Source: Sulfurimonas sp.
GTDB taxonomy: Bacteria > Campylobacterota > Campylobacteria > Campylobacterales > Sulfurimonadaceae
Assembly (NCBI GenBank): GCA_021732045.1
Contig: JAKFWK010000002.1
Location: forward strand, 434,001-498,000
DNA length: 64,000 bases
Reading direction: 5' to 3'
The translations under genes were made by a program, and so were the position numbers. The notes beneath the pieces are model-generated. The model was not told the DNA's origin. It saw only the letters and a program-made list of their open reading frames with translations, and searched no databases. Shown here in pieces: positions 35,172 through 45,478 of the stretch. Positions within the stretch are counted from its first letter, which is position 1; each line of letters starts with the position of its first letter.

Positions 35172-36441
35172 AATAGTTTTATTTATGCTACTTATCTTAT
35201 CGGTCGCATTCAGTGGCTGCGTAGGGAAATACGGCAAAGATGTAAAAGCAAATCAAAAAATGTTTAACGAAGAGGATATTTATATATTTGCTGGACTTAA
35301 CTCAGAGCAGGCAAAAGAGAACAATGCATCATCTGTGATATTTAACTCATTATATGAAAAAACTGGCAGAAGAGAGTATTTTATTCGCTCTATAAAAAAT
35401 GATATTGAAGCCAGCGAGAATGAAAGAGCTATTTGGCGAATAGATGAAATTATTGGCAAAAAGATTAATGATTTTGAACTTGTACGATTTAAGATTGTTG
35501 CTCTAATGAACCTAGATAGGCTAGATGAGGCAAAAGAACTGGTGTTAAAACTTGTTGCTAATTCTGGCACAGTTGATGATTATCTCTTGAGCGCTGATAT
35601 ATATATAAAACTAAAAGAGTTTGATACTTGTGTTAAATATTTAGAGAGTGCTTACTTAAAAGAGCATGATGAAAAACTACTAGATAAAATTTCAGTAATC
35701 CTATATGTGAACCTTCAAAGAAAGACAGATGCCATTGCTCAACTTGAAACACACTCAAGAGTTCTTGGTTGTTCAAAAATAATATGTATGAGACTTGCTA
35801 GTTTTTATAGTAATGATAACAATATAGACGGGCTGCTCTCGGTTTATCTTAGACTCTACAAGATCGAACAACATAAAGAAATAGGCGAAAAAATTCTTCA
35901 AATATATGGATATAAAAAAGATTTCTTGAAGATGATGATGTTTTTGGAGGAGAGTAAGATAAATGATGAAGCCCTACTGCAACTCTACATCCAACAAAAA
36001 AATTATAAAAAAGCATCGCTACTAGCAAATGAACTCTATAAAAAAATCGGCGACATTAACTTTCTTGGACAAAGTGCTATTTTTGAGTACGAGAGTAGTG
36101 ATGACAAAAAAGATAAAGTTATGGTAAAAAGCATAATTGAAAAACTAGAATCTGTTGTGGCCATAAAAAAAGATGGATTGTACCTCAACTATCTTGGATA
36201 TGTTTTAATTGATTATGAACTGGACATAAAAAAAGGAATACAATATATAGAGGAAGCGCTAAAAATGGAGCCAGATTCTATCTACTATCTGGATTCTTTG
36301 GCGTGGGGTTATTATAAACTTAATGATTGCAAAAAAGCTGGTGAGCTTATGGATAGAGTAATAAAAGACGACAACACTAACAATGAAGAGATTAAAATTC
36401 ATCTAGATGCAATAAACAAATGTAAAAAAGGTAAAAAATGA
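35161..36441 (+). CDS. TPR-like lipoprotein
   Basis: This protein has about 426 residues and a lipobox (VAFSGC). I start it at ATG 35161, preceded by GGAG at 35151-35154, rather than at the TTG codons just before. The mature part is helical with tetratricopeptide-like units (for example [26 protein letters not shown], and near the end [28 protein letters not shown]). It is probably an envelope scaffold or assembly factor. It overlaps the YkgJ gene by 11 nt and trpC by 4 nt. Confidence 0.8.
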   Translation: MSNKIVLFMLLILSVAFSGCVGKYGKDVKANQKMFNEEDIYIFAGLNSEQAKENNASSVIFNSLYEKTGRREYFIRSIKNDIEASENERAIWRIDEIIGKKINDFELVRFKIVALMNLDRLDEAKELVLKLVANSGTVDDYLLSADIYIKLKEFDTCVKYLESAYLKEHDEKLLDKISVILYVNLQRKTDAIAQLETHSRVLGCSKIICMRLASFYSNDNNIDGLLSVYLRLYKIEQHKEIGEKILQIYGYKKDFLKMMMFLEESKINDEALLQLYIQQKNYKKASLLANELYKKIGDINFLGQSAIFEYESSDDKKDKVMVKSIIEKLESVVAIKKDGLYLNYLGYVLIDYELDIKKGIQYIEEALKMEPDSIYYLDSLAWGYYKLNDCKKAGELMDRVIKDDNTNNEEIKIHLDAINKCKKGKK

Positions 36442-37223
36442 TTTTAGACGAAATAATTAAAAAAACAAGAGAAGATGTTATTAAAAGAGAAAAAGAGTTT
36501 TCACTAGATTGGCTTGGTCGCTCATTAGCCTTCAATGCAAGAGCGCCGCGAGATGTGTTTCCATACTTAACTGCAACAGAAAATGACCCTTTTAGAATTA
36601 TTGCAGAGGTAAAAAAAGCTTCTCCATCAAAAGGTGTTATCAGAGAAAATTTTGACCCGATTGCGATTGCTCAGAGTTACGAAAGAGGCGGTGCTAGTGC
36701 AATTTCAATCCTCACGGAACCTCACTTTTTTCAAGGTAGTTTAGATTATCTAGGGCAAATCAGAAGATATGTTGGAATTCCACTTTTGAGAAAAGATTTT
36801 ATAGTTACAAAGTACCAGATTTTAGAGGCTATGGTTCATGGCGCTGATTTTATACTTCTCATTGCCGCTGCACTTAGCAAGAGCGAACTAAAGGAGCTTT
36901 TGGGATACACCAGACATCTAGGCATGGAAGCTTTGGTTGAAGTTCATGATAAAACAGACTTAGTAAAAGCCATCTATGCAGGAAGCGACATCATAGGGAT
37001 AAATCATAGAAACTTACAAACTTTCGAGATGAATATGAACCTATCTTACGAGTTGATTCCAATGATACCTAATGGTAAAGTTATAGTAGCAGAGAGTGGA
37101 ATTTATGAGCATGGACAACTTGAAGATCTATCTAAAGCCGGTGTGGATGCATTTTTAGTTGGAGAATCTCTGATGCGTCAAGAAAATGAAGAAGAGGCAC
37201 TTAAAAAGTTAAAATTTGGGTGA
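36438..37223 (+). CDS. trpC: Indole-3-glycerol phosphate synthase
   Basis: This 261-residue TIM barrel has [33 protein letters not shown], and the phosphate-binding end VAESGIY and FLVGESLM, all typical of TrpC. It closes the indole ring precursor in tryptophan synthesis. The ATGA overlap with the TPR lipoprotein gene shows coupling, although the functions look unrelated. No other trp genes are in the window. Confidence 0.96.
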   Translation: MILDEIIKKTREDVIKREKEFSLDWLGRSLAFNARAPRDVFPYLTATENDPFRIIAEVKKASPSKGVIRENFDPIAIAQSYERGGASAISILTEPHFFQGSLDYLGQIRRYVGIPLLRKDFIVTKYQILEAMVHGADFILLIAAALSKSELKELLGYTRHLGMEALVEVHDKTDLVKAIYAGSDIIGINHRNLQTFEMNMNLSYELIPMIPNGKVIVAESGIYEHGQLEDLSKAGVDAFLVGESLMRQENEEEALKKLKFG

Positions 37224-37240
37224 GTAAATTCTGATAAATC

Positions 37241-37258
37241 TTTCGCATTAATGCGAAA
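37241..37258. repeat. 18-bp perfect palindrome after trpC
   Basis: tttcgcatt at 37241-37249 is followed directly by its reverse complement (37250-37258). It lies 17 nt after the trpC stop and could be a protein site or part of the 3' end of the transcript. A loopless stem is less likely as a terminator. Confidence 0.6.
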
Positions 37259-37260
37259 AG

Positions 37261-37303
37261 CTTTAGGGAGTTGGAAGGGACAAGTAGTCCCCTCCCCCTA
37301 AAG
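37261..37303. terminator. Nested hairpin between convergent trpC and mrp
   Basis: ctttaggg (37261-37268) pairs with ccctaaag (37296-37303), and inside it gggac (37277-37281) pairs with gtccc (37287-37291). A G/C-rich nested stem of this size between convergent genes probably stops transcription, but it lacks a clear T-run on either side. Confidence 0.55.
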
Positions 37304-37334
37304 AGAACTTGTTCACTTTAGAGTGTAGCGACAG

Positions 37335-38444
37335 CTATTTAGATGAACAAGCGCTTACGCCTGGAGGTGTAGTTGGCTGAACGCTCTCGTTACTAGCCCC
37401 ACCGCTCGCATTTACAGCTTCAATTGTAGCCCAAATAGACTCAGCAGCAACCATGTATCGTTTTGCACTCTCGCTAGTTGGATTTACAAAAGTTATTGGT
37501 TTTCCTTCATCTCCACCCGTTCTTATTGATTGTTCTATCGGTATTTCTGCAATTATTCTTGTATCAAACTCTTTTGCCATCGGCCCAGAAGTTCCTTTAC
37601 CAAAAATATCATACTCAACACCAGTATCTGGAGCAATAAAACCGCTCATATTTTCAACTATTCCCGCTATTGGGATGTTTAATTTTTTAAACATATCCAA
37701 TGAGCGACGAGAGTCATCAAGAGAAACACTCTGAGGAGTTGTAACAGTTAAACCTGCTGTCACTGGAACGCTTTGAGCTAAAGTAAGTTGAGCATCACCA
37801 GTTCCCGGAGGCATATCGATAACTAAAACATCTAAATCGCTCCACATAATATCTCTTAAAAATTGCTCGATTGCTTTCATAATCATAGCTCCACGCCACA
37901 TAAGTGACTGACCATCTTCCATAAGTGAACCCATTGACATCATCTCTAATCCGTAAGCCTTGATTGGAAGAACTTTGTTTCCGATTACTTCGGGCTTGAT
38001 GTTTGCAACACCTAACATACGAGGAATATTTGGACCATAGATATCAGCATCCAAAAGACCTACTTTTTTACCTTGCGCTGCAAGTGCGATAGCGATATTT
38101 ACTGATGTAGTTGATTTACCGACCCCGCCCTTACCTGAACTTACCATCAAAAAGTTTTTAATATGTGGAGCTATATTTTTACTCTTTGGCTTTGACGCCT
38201 CTGGCATTTTTGGTGCTTTTACATTTACACTAACCGCTCCTGCTCCAACAGCTTTTAGCTCTTTTATTGCATCATCTGTAATCTGTTGTGCTACTTCTGG
38301 AGCGCTTGATGTAATCTCTACATTGAAACTAACATCATTTCCATCTATCTCTATACTATTTACAAAACCAAAAGTTACGATATCTTTGGTAAAACCAGGA
38401 TATAGAACTTTTGAGAGTGCTGAATTTACAATATCTTTAGTCAT
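37335..38444 (-). CDS. mrp: Mrp/ApbC-type iron-sulfur carrier ATPase, lacking CXXC
   Basis: This 369-residue protein has an N-terminal MIP18/DUF59 domain (residues 1-85) and a ParA-like P-loop domain with the deviant Walker A GKGGVGKST, DADIYGPNIPRMLG, and IDMPPGTGDAQLT. Most family members then carry ENMS-x-F-x-CPxC, but here the segment reads ENMSGFIAPDTG with no cysteine. The only cysteine in the protein is four residues from the C-terminus. It probably still binds ATP. Whether it carries Fe-S clusters is uncertain. Confidence 0.9.
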   Translation of the reverse strand: MTKDIVNSALSKVLYPGFTKDIVTFGFVNSIEIDGNDVSFNVEITSSAPEVAQQITDDAIKELKAVGAGAVSVNVKAPKMPEASKPKSKNIAPHIKNFLMVSSGKGGVGKSTTSVNIAIALAAQGKKVGLLDADIYGPNIPRMLGVANIKPEVIGNKVLPIKAYGLEMMSMGSLMEDGQSLMWRGAMIMKAIEQFLRDIMWSDLDVLVIDMPPGTGDAQLTLAQSVPVTAGLTVTTPQSVSLDDSRRSLDMFKKLNIPIAGIVENMSGFIAPDTGVEYDIFGKGTSGPMAKEFDTRIIAEIPIEQSIRTGGDEGKPITFVNPTSESAKRYMVAAESIWATIEAVNASGGASNESVQPTTPPGVSACSSK

Positions 38445-38533
38445 ATCTCATATTTTCCTTATATTTTTAATTTTTAAAACTCTACCATAATTAAATAAGA
38501 CAAAAATTATCCTATATCAATTAATTGCTCTTT

Positions 38534-39976
<1,443 letters not shown>

Positions 39977-40140
39977 TTATTAAAAATATTAAGTCGTGAA
40001 AATATAGTCAAAAATTATTAAAGTTATATTAATCAATGATTCTCTTGTTGCTAATATACTGCCTTAATATACAAAAAATTAAGAAAAAAAAAGTTTTTAT
40101 GTGTATAATTTCGTAACACTTCTGTATATAAGGAATCAAT

Positions 40141-41262
40141 TTGCCTGATATAACTATTATACTGCTTGCAGCTGGTAGTTCTAGCCGTTTTGAGCTAGAT
40201 GTAAAAAAACAGTGGCTCAGGATTGGACATAAACCACTGTGGCAATTTGTAGCAGATAGACTAAACGAAACAGTCCAATTTCAAAAAATAATTATAACTT
40301 CTTCAAAAGATGATATCTCCTTTATGAAAAATTACGCTTCTTACACTTTTGTGCAGGGTGGCGCAACCAGACAGGAGTCGCTAAAAAATGCACTTTTGGA
40401 AGTTGAGAGTGAATTTGTTTTAGTTAGCGACATTGCTCGCTCTTGTATAAGTGAGGAGTTTTTAGAGTCGATAATCTCTAAAAAAGGCGATGCAGACTGC
40501 ATAGTCCCATATCTTAAGGCAAATGATACCATCGTTTACGAAAATAAAACCATTGACAGAGACAAGGTGAAGAGAGTTCAAACACCGCAACTCTCAAGAA
40601 CTTCTGCACTAAGAAGTGCACTTGAGACAAAAGTAGAATTCACCGATGAGAGCAGTGCAATTGTTTCAAATGGTGGCACACGAGAGTTTATACTTGGGGA
40701 AGATAGTGCGCATAAGATTACACATATTTCAGACTTAAACCATCTCTCATGTTTAAAATCACCATCAAACGACACGCTTAGCGGCACAGGATTTGATGTT
40801 CATGCTTTTGATAATAAAGGTGATATGTATCTTGGTGGAGTAAAAATAGAGTCGGATTATGGTTTTATTGCCCATAGCGATGGTGATGTGGCGATTCACG
40901 CACTCATAGACGCACTTTTGGGTGCTGGTGGAATGGGTGATATTGGGATGATGTTTCCAGATAATGATGACTCATTTAAAAAAATAGACTCAAAAGAGCT
41001 ACTAAAAATGGTTGTTACAAAAATAAACAATCTAGGATTTGTTATAGTAAATGTAGACATAACAATAGCTGCCGAGAGACCTAGGATTGCAGACTATAAA
41101 CTACCAATGAGAAAAGCACTTAGCGCAATTCTAAACATAGATACAAGCAGAGTAAACATAAAAGCTACAACAACCGAGAAGCTCGGCTTTATAGGCAGAG
41201 GCGAAGGCGTTGGAGTTATTGCAAATGCAAATTTAAAATATTTTGATTGGACAAAAATTTGA
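40141..41262 (+). CDS. ispDF: Bifunctional IspD/IspF (MEP pathway)
   Basis: This 373-residue fusion has an N-terminal CDP-ME synthase (IspD, LLAAGSSSRFELDVKKQW, residues 1-205) and a C-terminal MECDP synthase (IspF, GTGFDVHAF to AEGVGVI region, residues ~215-373) with HSDGDVAIHALIDALLGA. The fusion is typical of Campylobacterota. It starts at TTG with AAGGA 6 nt upstream (40130-40134). The IspD half has SDIARSC where many enzymes have DAARP. It makes isoprenoid precursors and is followed by the regulator gene with a 4-nt overlap. Confidence 0.95.
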   Translation: MPDITIILLAAGSSSRFELDVKKQWLRIGHKPLWQFVADRLNETVQFQKIIITSSKDDISFMKNYASYTFVQGGATRQESLKNALLEVESEFVLVSDIARSCISEEFLESIISKKGDADCIVPYLKANDTIVYENKTIDRDKVKRVQTPQLSRTSALRSALETKVEFTDESSAIVSNGGTREFILGEDSAHKITHISDLNHLSCLKSPSNDTLSGTGFDVHAFDNKGDMYLGGVKIESDYGFIAHSDGDVAIHALIDALLGAGGMGDIGMMFPDNDDSFKKIDSKELLKMVVTKINNLGFVIVNVDITIAAERPRIADYKLPMRKALSAILNIDTSRVNIKATTTEKLGFIGRGEGVGVIANANLKYFDWTKI

Positions 41263-42146
41263 AGATATTAATTATAGAAAATGAAATTTATTTAGCGCAG
41301 AGTATTGCCGCTAAGCTTAGTGAACTCGGTCACATTTGTGAAATGTGTACATCAACAAGAGATGCGATAAAAAGTAGCACATATGATGTTGTTTTACTCT
41401 CAACAAATATTAATGGACAAGATTTTAGTCCAATTATCGAGACATTTCAAAAGTCTATTATTATCCTGATGGTTTCATATATCAGCAATGATACGGTTTC
41501 AAAACCGCTCTCTATCGGTGCAAAAGATTATATACTTAAACCTTTTATGATAGAAGAGCTTATTAGAAAAATAAATCACTATCAAGATTATGATAGACTA
41601 AAAAAGAACAATGAAACATACGACAACTATCTCGCCCATATCTTCTCTTCAGTAACACAAACACACAACCTAAGCAACTTAGAGCTTCCATTTATGATAT
41701 CTTCATCTTTTCAAAAAAACGCAGACTCTTTTGCCTTTGAGTATGTAAAAAAGAAAAATTTTTCAATGTGTTTTGTATCTCTTAGTAACCCAAAAGCTAT
41801 GATGGAGATTGAAGCTGCACCTCTTAGCTCTTTAATCTACATCGTTGATTTTCAAACACTTAAAAAAGTTGATCGAAAAAACTTTTATACACTTATTCAA
41901 GACAGAAGAGCGATTGTCTCAAGCACTGACATAATAGACGATTCTGAGTTTAAAGTTATGGAAATAAAGTGTGAAGAGAATATCTTTGCACAGGGCGAAA
42001 TTCTCCCAATAGAAGAGTATGTTAAATTTATGATTTTAAACTACCAACACAAACTCCCAGACACAAAACTTTCAAAAAAACTAGGAATTAGTCGCAAAAG
42101 CTTATGGGAAAAAAGAAAGAAATATGAAATCATCAAGAAAAAATAA
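41259..42146 (+). CDS. Atypical orphan response regulator, HP1021/Cj1608-like
   Basis: This protein has about 295 residues. I start it at TTG 41259, which overlaps the ispDF stop as TTGA and gives the usual MKILIIENE beginning. A TTG at 41247 is the alternative. The receiver fold is present, but the phosphoacceptor position after VVLL is serine (S48) instead of aspartate, so phosphorylation is unlikely. The C-terminus has a FIS-like helix-turn-helix (SKKLGISRKSLWEKRKKY). Position after ispDF and layout match HP1021 of Helicobacter pylori, known as a global redox-responsive regulator that also acts at the replication origin. Confidence 0.85.
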   Translation: MKILIIENEIYLAQSIAAKLSELGHICEMCTSTRDAIKSSTYDVVLLSTNINGQDFSPIIETFQKSIIILMVSYISNDTVSKPLSIGAKDYILKPFMIEELIRKINHYQDYDRLKKNNETYDNYLAHIFSSVTQTHNLSNLELPFMISSSFQKNADSFAFEYVKKKNFSMCFVSLSNPKAMMEIEAAPLSSLIYIVDFQTLKKVDRKNFYTLIQDRRAIVSSTDIIDDSEFKVMEIKCEENIFAQGEILPIEEYVKFMILNYQHKLPDTKLSKKLGISRKSLWEKRKKYEIIKKK

Positions 42147-43314
42147 AACTCTTCTAATAGACTCAGAAGCAGCTTCTGCACTTGAACTCTTAAGTGATGG
42201 CTTGCTATCTCCTATCACAAAATTAATGAACTCAAAAGAGAGTAAAGAGGTTTTAACAACAGCTCTTTTTGATGGGAAATCTTTTCCTTTTCCTTTTATT
42301 TTGGCTCCATCAGGAAGACTAAACGAAGAAGTTTTGAGTTCTCTTGTAGCTGGGGAAGAGGTTACTATCCTTCTTGGGGATGAGCCGTTTGCTACTTTGG
42401 TTGTAGAGGAAGTTTTTAAGATAAATCCAAAGGATAGAATCAAGCAAATATATGGCACCGACGACCTAAGTCACCCCGGCGTATCAGCTACAATAAACAG
42501 AATTGGTTCTTTGGCTGTCTGTGGAGAATACAAACTTATAAACGAGTCTAAAAACAAAAATAAACAGAAAATTCAAGAAGCAAAAAAGCTAATTGACGCC
42601 AAGCACACAACAGCAATTGTTATGGCAGCAAATCCACTACATAGAGCCCACGAGAGGCTAATCCGTCAAGTTCTTGACACAACAGACTTACTTGTCATCT
42701 TTTTGCTAAAACCATATACAGAATCAAATCTTTCATATGAGATAAGAAGAGACTCCCTTGATTATTTCATAAACAACTTTTTAACCAAAAATCATGTTGT
42801 TGTGGTTCCTCTTGAAAACAGTTACATTTTTGCTGGATACAATGAGATAATAATTGATGCCATTGTTGCTAAAAATTATGGTTGTGACAGACTAACAATA
42901 GGCACAAATCACGCTGGTCTTGGGATGTTTTATGATTGTAATTCAAACAAATCCATAATTGATAAAGTAATCGGAATAGATATAGAGATAACAGTAGCGA
43001 GTGAGTATGTTTACTGTAACAAATGCACAACACTAGTTAGTAAAGGCAGATGTCCACATGGGCAACACCATCATATTTCGTATAAAGCAGATTCAATTCT
43101 AGAGCTTTTAGAACTTGGGATTTTACCGCCAAGTATTTTACTAAGAAAAGAGATTTCAGCCGCGATTTTATCAAAACTCTTTCCAAACAGATTTAAAAAC
43201 TTAGGAAAAATTTACTATGACATATTCCCAGTAGAGGGGCTTTTGCAAGAGCATACAGAAAAAGATTTTTATCTAGAGTTAGTTAAACTATATCAGACAA
43301 CTTCACTTACTTAA
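42124..43314 (+). CDS. Divergent ATP-sulfurylase-like protein
   Basis: This 396-residue protein aligns with ATP sulfurylase: a PUA-like N-terminal domain, a catalytic domain with NPLHRAHE (residues ~170-177) and HAG (about 263-265), and a zinc-like C-terminal set (YCNKC, then CPHGQHHH). The residues just before NPLHRAHE are MAA, where active enzymes have Q-T/x-R that bind sulfate, and GRDHAG is GTNHAG. It may not make APS. The same gene lies after the HP1021-like regulator in Campylobacter (Cj1609, as I recall). It overlaps the regulator gene by 23 nt. Confidence 0.8.
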   Translation: MKSSRKNKTLLIDSEAASALELLSDGLLSPITKLMNSKESKEVLTTALFDGKSFPFPFILAPSGRLNEEVLSSLVAGEEVTILLGDEPFATLVVEEVFKINPKDRIKQIYGTDDLSHPGVSATINRIGSLAVCGEYKLINESKNKNKQKIQEAKKLIDAKHTTAIVMAANPLHRAHERLIRQVLDTTDLLVIFLLKPYTESNLSYEIRRDSLDYFINNFLTKNHVVVVPLENSYIFAGYNEIIIDAIVAKNYGCDRLTIGTNHAGLGMFYDCNSNKSIIDKVIGIDIEITVASEYVYCNKCTTLVSKGRCPHGQHHHISYKADSILELLELGILPPSILLRKEISAAILSKLFPNRFKNLGKIYYDIFPVEGLLQEHTEKDFYLELVKLYQTTSLT

Positions 43315-43359
43315 AATTATGCAAAAATTTACAAATCTAACAACTGGCTTGGTCTGTTT

Positions 43360-43836
43360 ATGAAAGATAAAACGGACTACTTCATCCGTATAATCAACTC
43401 TCCAATAGGTAAAATAATTGCTACTGCCGAGCATGACAGCATTACAAATTTAGATTTTATTGATGATACAGAGGCGTATATCAGCTCAGATAATCCACTT
43501 CTACTCCAACTAGAAAAAGAGCTGTTTGAGTATTTTGAGAAAAAACGAAAAATCTTTACACTTCCGCTAAACCCAAAAGGCACCCAATTTCAGCAAGGAG
43601 TTTGGGAAACGCTAAAAACCATTCCTTATGGTCAAACACTCTCATATGCCGCAGAAGCACAAAGATTTGGCAGTCCGAAAGCAGTCCGAGCAGTAGCAAA
43701 TGCAAATGGTAAAAATCCTATATCGATTTTAATCCCATGTCATCGCGTAATTAGCTCAAGCGGTAAGATTGGCGGATACAGTGGGGGAATTTATAAAAAA
43801 GAGTTTTTGTTGGCTTTGGAAAAAGAAAACGAGTAG
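43360..43836 (+). CDS. ogt: Methylated-DNA-[protein]-cysteine S-methyltransferase
   Basis: This 158-residue protein has the active-site motif PCHRVI, the helix-turn-helix KAVRAVANANGKNP, and GTQFQQGVWETLKTIPYGQT, all usual in Ogt/AGT. It removes O6-alkyl groups from guanine by transfer to its own cysteine. There is no Ada domain. It is separated from the preceding gene by 45 nt. Confidence 0.95.
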   Translation: MKDKTDYFIRIINSPIGKIIATAEHDSITNLDFIDDTEAYISSDNPLLLQLEKELFEYFEKKRKIFTLPLNPKGTQFQQGVWETLKTIPYGQTLSYAAEAQRFGSPKAVRAVANANGKNPISILIPCHRVISSSGKIGGYSGGIYKKEFLLALEKENE

Positions 43837-43905
43837 AGCTAGTGTGTTAAAAAAGTGATTGTTTGGCTTGATTTGAAGTTTTATAAAGTCCCTAAGTGGG
43901 CTCTA

Positions 43906-43995
43906 TGGTGGACGAGGAGGGATTTGAACCCTCGGTACAGTTACCCATACGCATCCTTAGCAGGGATGTGGTTTCAACCGCTCACCCACTCGTCC
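43906..43995 (-). tRNA. tRNA-Ser (anticodon GCU)
   Basis: On the minus strand the sequence folds as a class II tRNA: acceptor GGACGAG/CTCGTCC, D stem GGT/ACC, and anticodon stem CATCC/GGATG with loop CTGCTAA (anticodon GCT). It has a long variable arm, T stem GAGGG/CCCTC, and encoded CCA at 43906-43908. The discriminator base reads A rather than the G usual for serine tRNAs. It decodes AGU/AGC. Confidence 0.95.
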
Positions 43996-44065
43996 TTTTG
44001 AAGATGGAAATTATACTTTTTTATATATAACATATAGCTTAAAAGTGCCTTTAGCACTTTAGTTT

Positions 44066-44749
44066 CTAAATTATCTCCAATATTTTTTTTATAACCTCTA
44101 CAGGATTCTCAGCTTTATAGATTGGACGACCGACAACTATAAAATCTACTCGTGCATTTTTTGCAAAAGCAACATCTGCGACCCTCTGCTGATCTCCTGC
44201 ATCTTCGCCAAATGGACGGATTCCTGGAGTTAGTGTCATAAAATTTTTATCTGTTATATTTTTTATAGACTCGCTCTCATACGCGGAACAGACAACACCA
44301 TCAAGCCCGCTCTCATAGGCATCTCTTGCAAACTGATCTGCTTTTGTAGCAATTTTACTTCCATAAACATCGCTAAACTCATCTTCATTAAACGATGTAA
44401 GGGCAGTTACAGCCAAAACAATTGGGCGGTTGTCATATTTTTCAAGCCTGCTCATAACTTCACTCATCGCTCGTTTTCCAGCGCTTGCATGAACATTAAA
44501 CATATCAACATTAAGTCCCATGATAGACTCAGCGGCATCTGCCATAGTGTTTGGAATATCGTAAAGTTTCAAATCTAGAAATATTTTAAAATCAGGGTTT
44601 ATCTTTTTTATATCTTTTAAAAACTCTTCCCCATCTCTTATATAGGAACGAAGTCCTACTTTTAACCAGAGATCATAATCTTTTATTTTATGAATCAGTT
44701 CTAAATTTTCTTCTTTTGTTGGCAAATCAAGGGCTACGCAAAGTTGCAT
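44066..44749 (-). CDS. pyrF: Orotidine 5'-phosphate decarboxylase
   Basis: This 227-residue TIM barrel has the catalytic DLKLYDIPNT (DxKxxD), VHASAGK, LTPGIRP and the final VVGRPI phosphate loop. It makes UMP from OMP. The length is normal. It follows the methyltransferase gene on the same strand with a 40-nt gap. Confidence 0.96.
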   Translation of the reverse strand: MQLCVALDLPTKEENLELIHKIKDYDLWLKVGLRSYIRDGEEFLKDIKKINPDFKIFLDLKLYDIPNTMADAAESIMGLNVDMFNVHASAGKRAMSEVMSRLEKYDNRPIVLAVTALTSFNEDEFSDVYGSKIATKADQFARDAYESGLDGVVCSAYESESIKNITDKNFMTLTPGIRPFGEDAGDQQRVADVAFAKNARVDFIVVGRPIYKAENPVEVIKKILEII

Positions 44750-44789
44750 TACTTCTCTTTTTTATTATATTTTGGCTGAAATTGTAACA

Positions 44790-45383
44790 TTATTTTGTTG
44801 CAGTAAGTAAAAAGACTCCATACTCTTTCTCTGGTTTTTTAATAGTATTTACTTGTATGCACTCTACATCTTTAAAACCGCAACTCCTTGCTATATCACA
44901 AAGTTCATCCGTATTAAAACCATAGTGAAATACTCCGCTGTTATCCGAGTGAAAACTTCCATCTTCAAGCTCAAGATCTGCTATCGCTATAAACCCACCA
45001 TCTTGTATGTTTGTGTATATTGTAGAGAAAAAGCGCTCTAAATCCTCTATATGATGCAGAGTCATAGAGCTTATGAGTCCATCAAAGCTTCTCTTCAAAG
45101 GTGAAGCAATTATATCTTGATGGAGTGGTTCGATGCTTAGTTCAGGGGTATTTTTAGCGCGTAATTCTTCTAGCATGCTGTGTGAAGTATCAACTCCAAA
45201 AACTTTTTTAACATGCTGTGCTATCTCAAACCCCAAAAGTCCTGTTCCGGTGCCAAAGTCTAGAAGCTCCATTTCACTCTTTAGAGCAATCTTCTCTAAA
45301 ATTGCTTCGCCGATTGTTTTTGTGTTGGTATTGCTATTTTTATCCCAATTTTTTGCTTTGTCTTTGAAGTTATCATGTAGCAT
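44790..45383 (-). CDS. SAM-dependent methyltransferase, small-molecule type
   Basis: This 197-residue class I methyltransferase has the motif LLDFGTGTGLLGFEIA (about residue 40), the acidic loop VFGVDTSHSML and SMTLHHIEDL. There is no substrate-specific feature that I recognise. It is transcribed toward pyrF. Function beyond methyl transfer is unknown. Confidence 0.8.
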   Translation of the reverse strand: MLHDNFKDKAKNWDKNSNTNTKTIGEAILEKIALKSEMELLDFGTGTGLLGFEIAQHVKKVFGVDTSHSMLEELRAKNTPELSIEPLHQDIIASPLKRSFDGLISSMTLHHIEDLERFFSTIYTNIQDGGFIAIADLELEDGSFHSDNSGVFHYGFNTDELCDIARSCGFKDVECIQVNTIKKPEKEYGVFLLTATK

Positions 45384-45439
45384 TTTCTCATCCTAGCTTA
45401 AATTTTCAATCTGATACTAAAAAGGGAAACTAATACTCT

Positions 45440-45473
45440 TTTTGAAAAAAAACTTACCTCTATAAAAGAGGTA
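45440..45473 (-). terminator. Intrinsic terminator of acs
   Basis: A 7-bp stem (45455-45461 with 45467-45473) has a 5-nt loop and is followed on the minus strand by AAGTTTTTTTTC. It lies 6 nt after the acs stop and has the form of a Rho-independent terminator. Confidence 0.8.
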
Positions 45474-45478
45474 GAGAT

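Noticed and set aside
42102..42458. 118-codon open frame opposite the ATP-sulfurylase-like gene
   Set aside because: Antisense shadow with Ser/Phe-rich composition, no ribosome site and no relation to known proteins.
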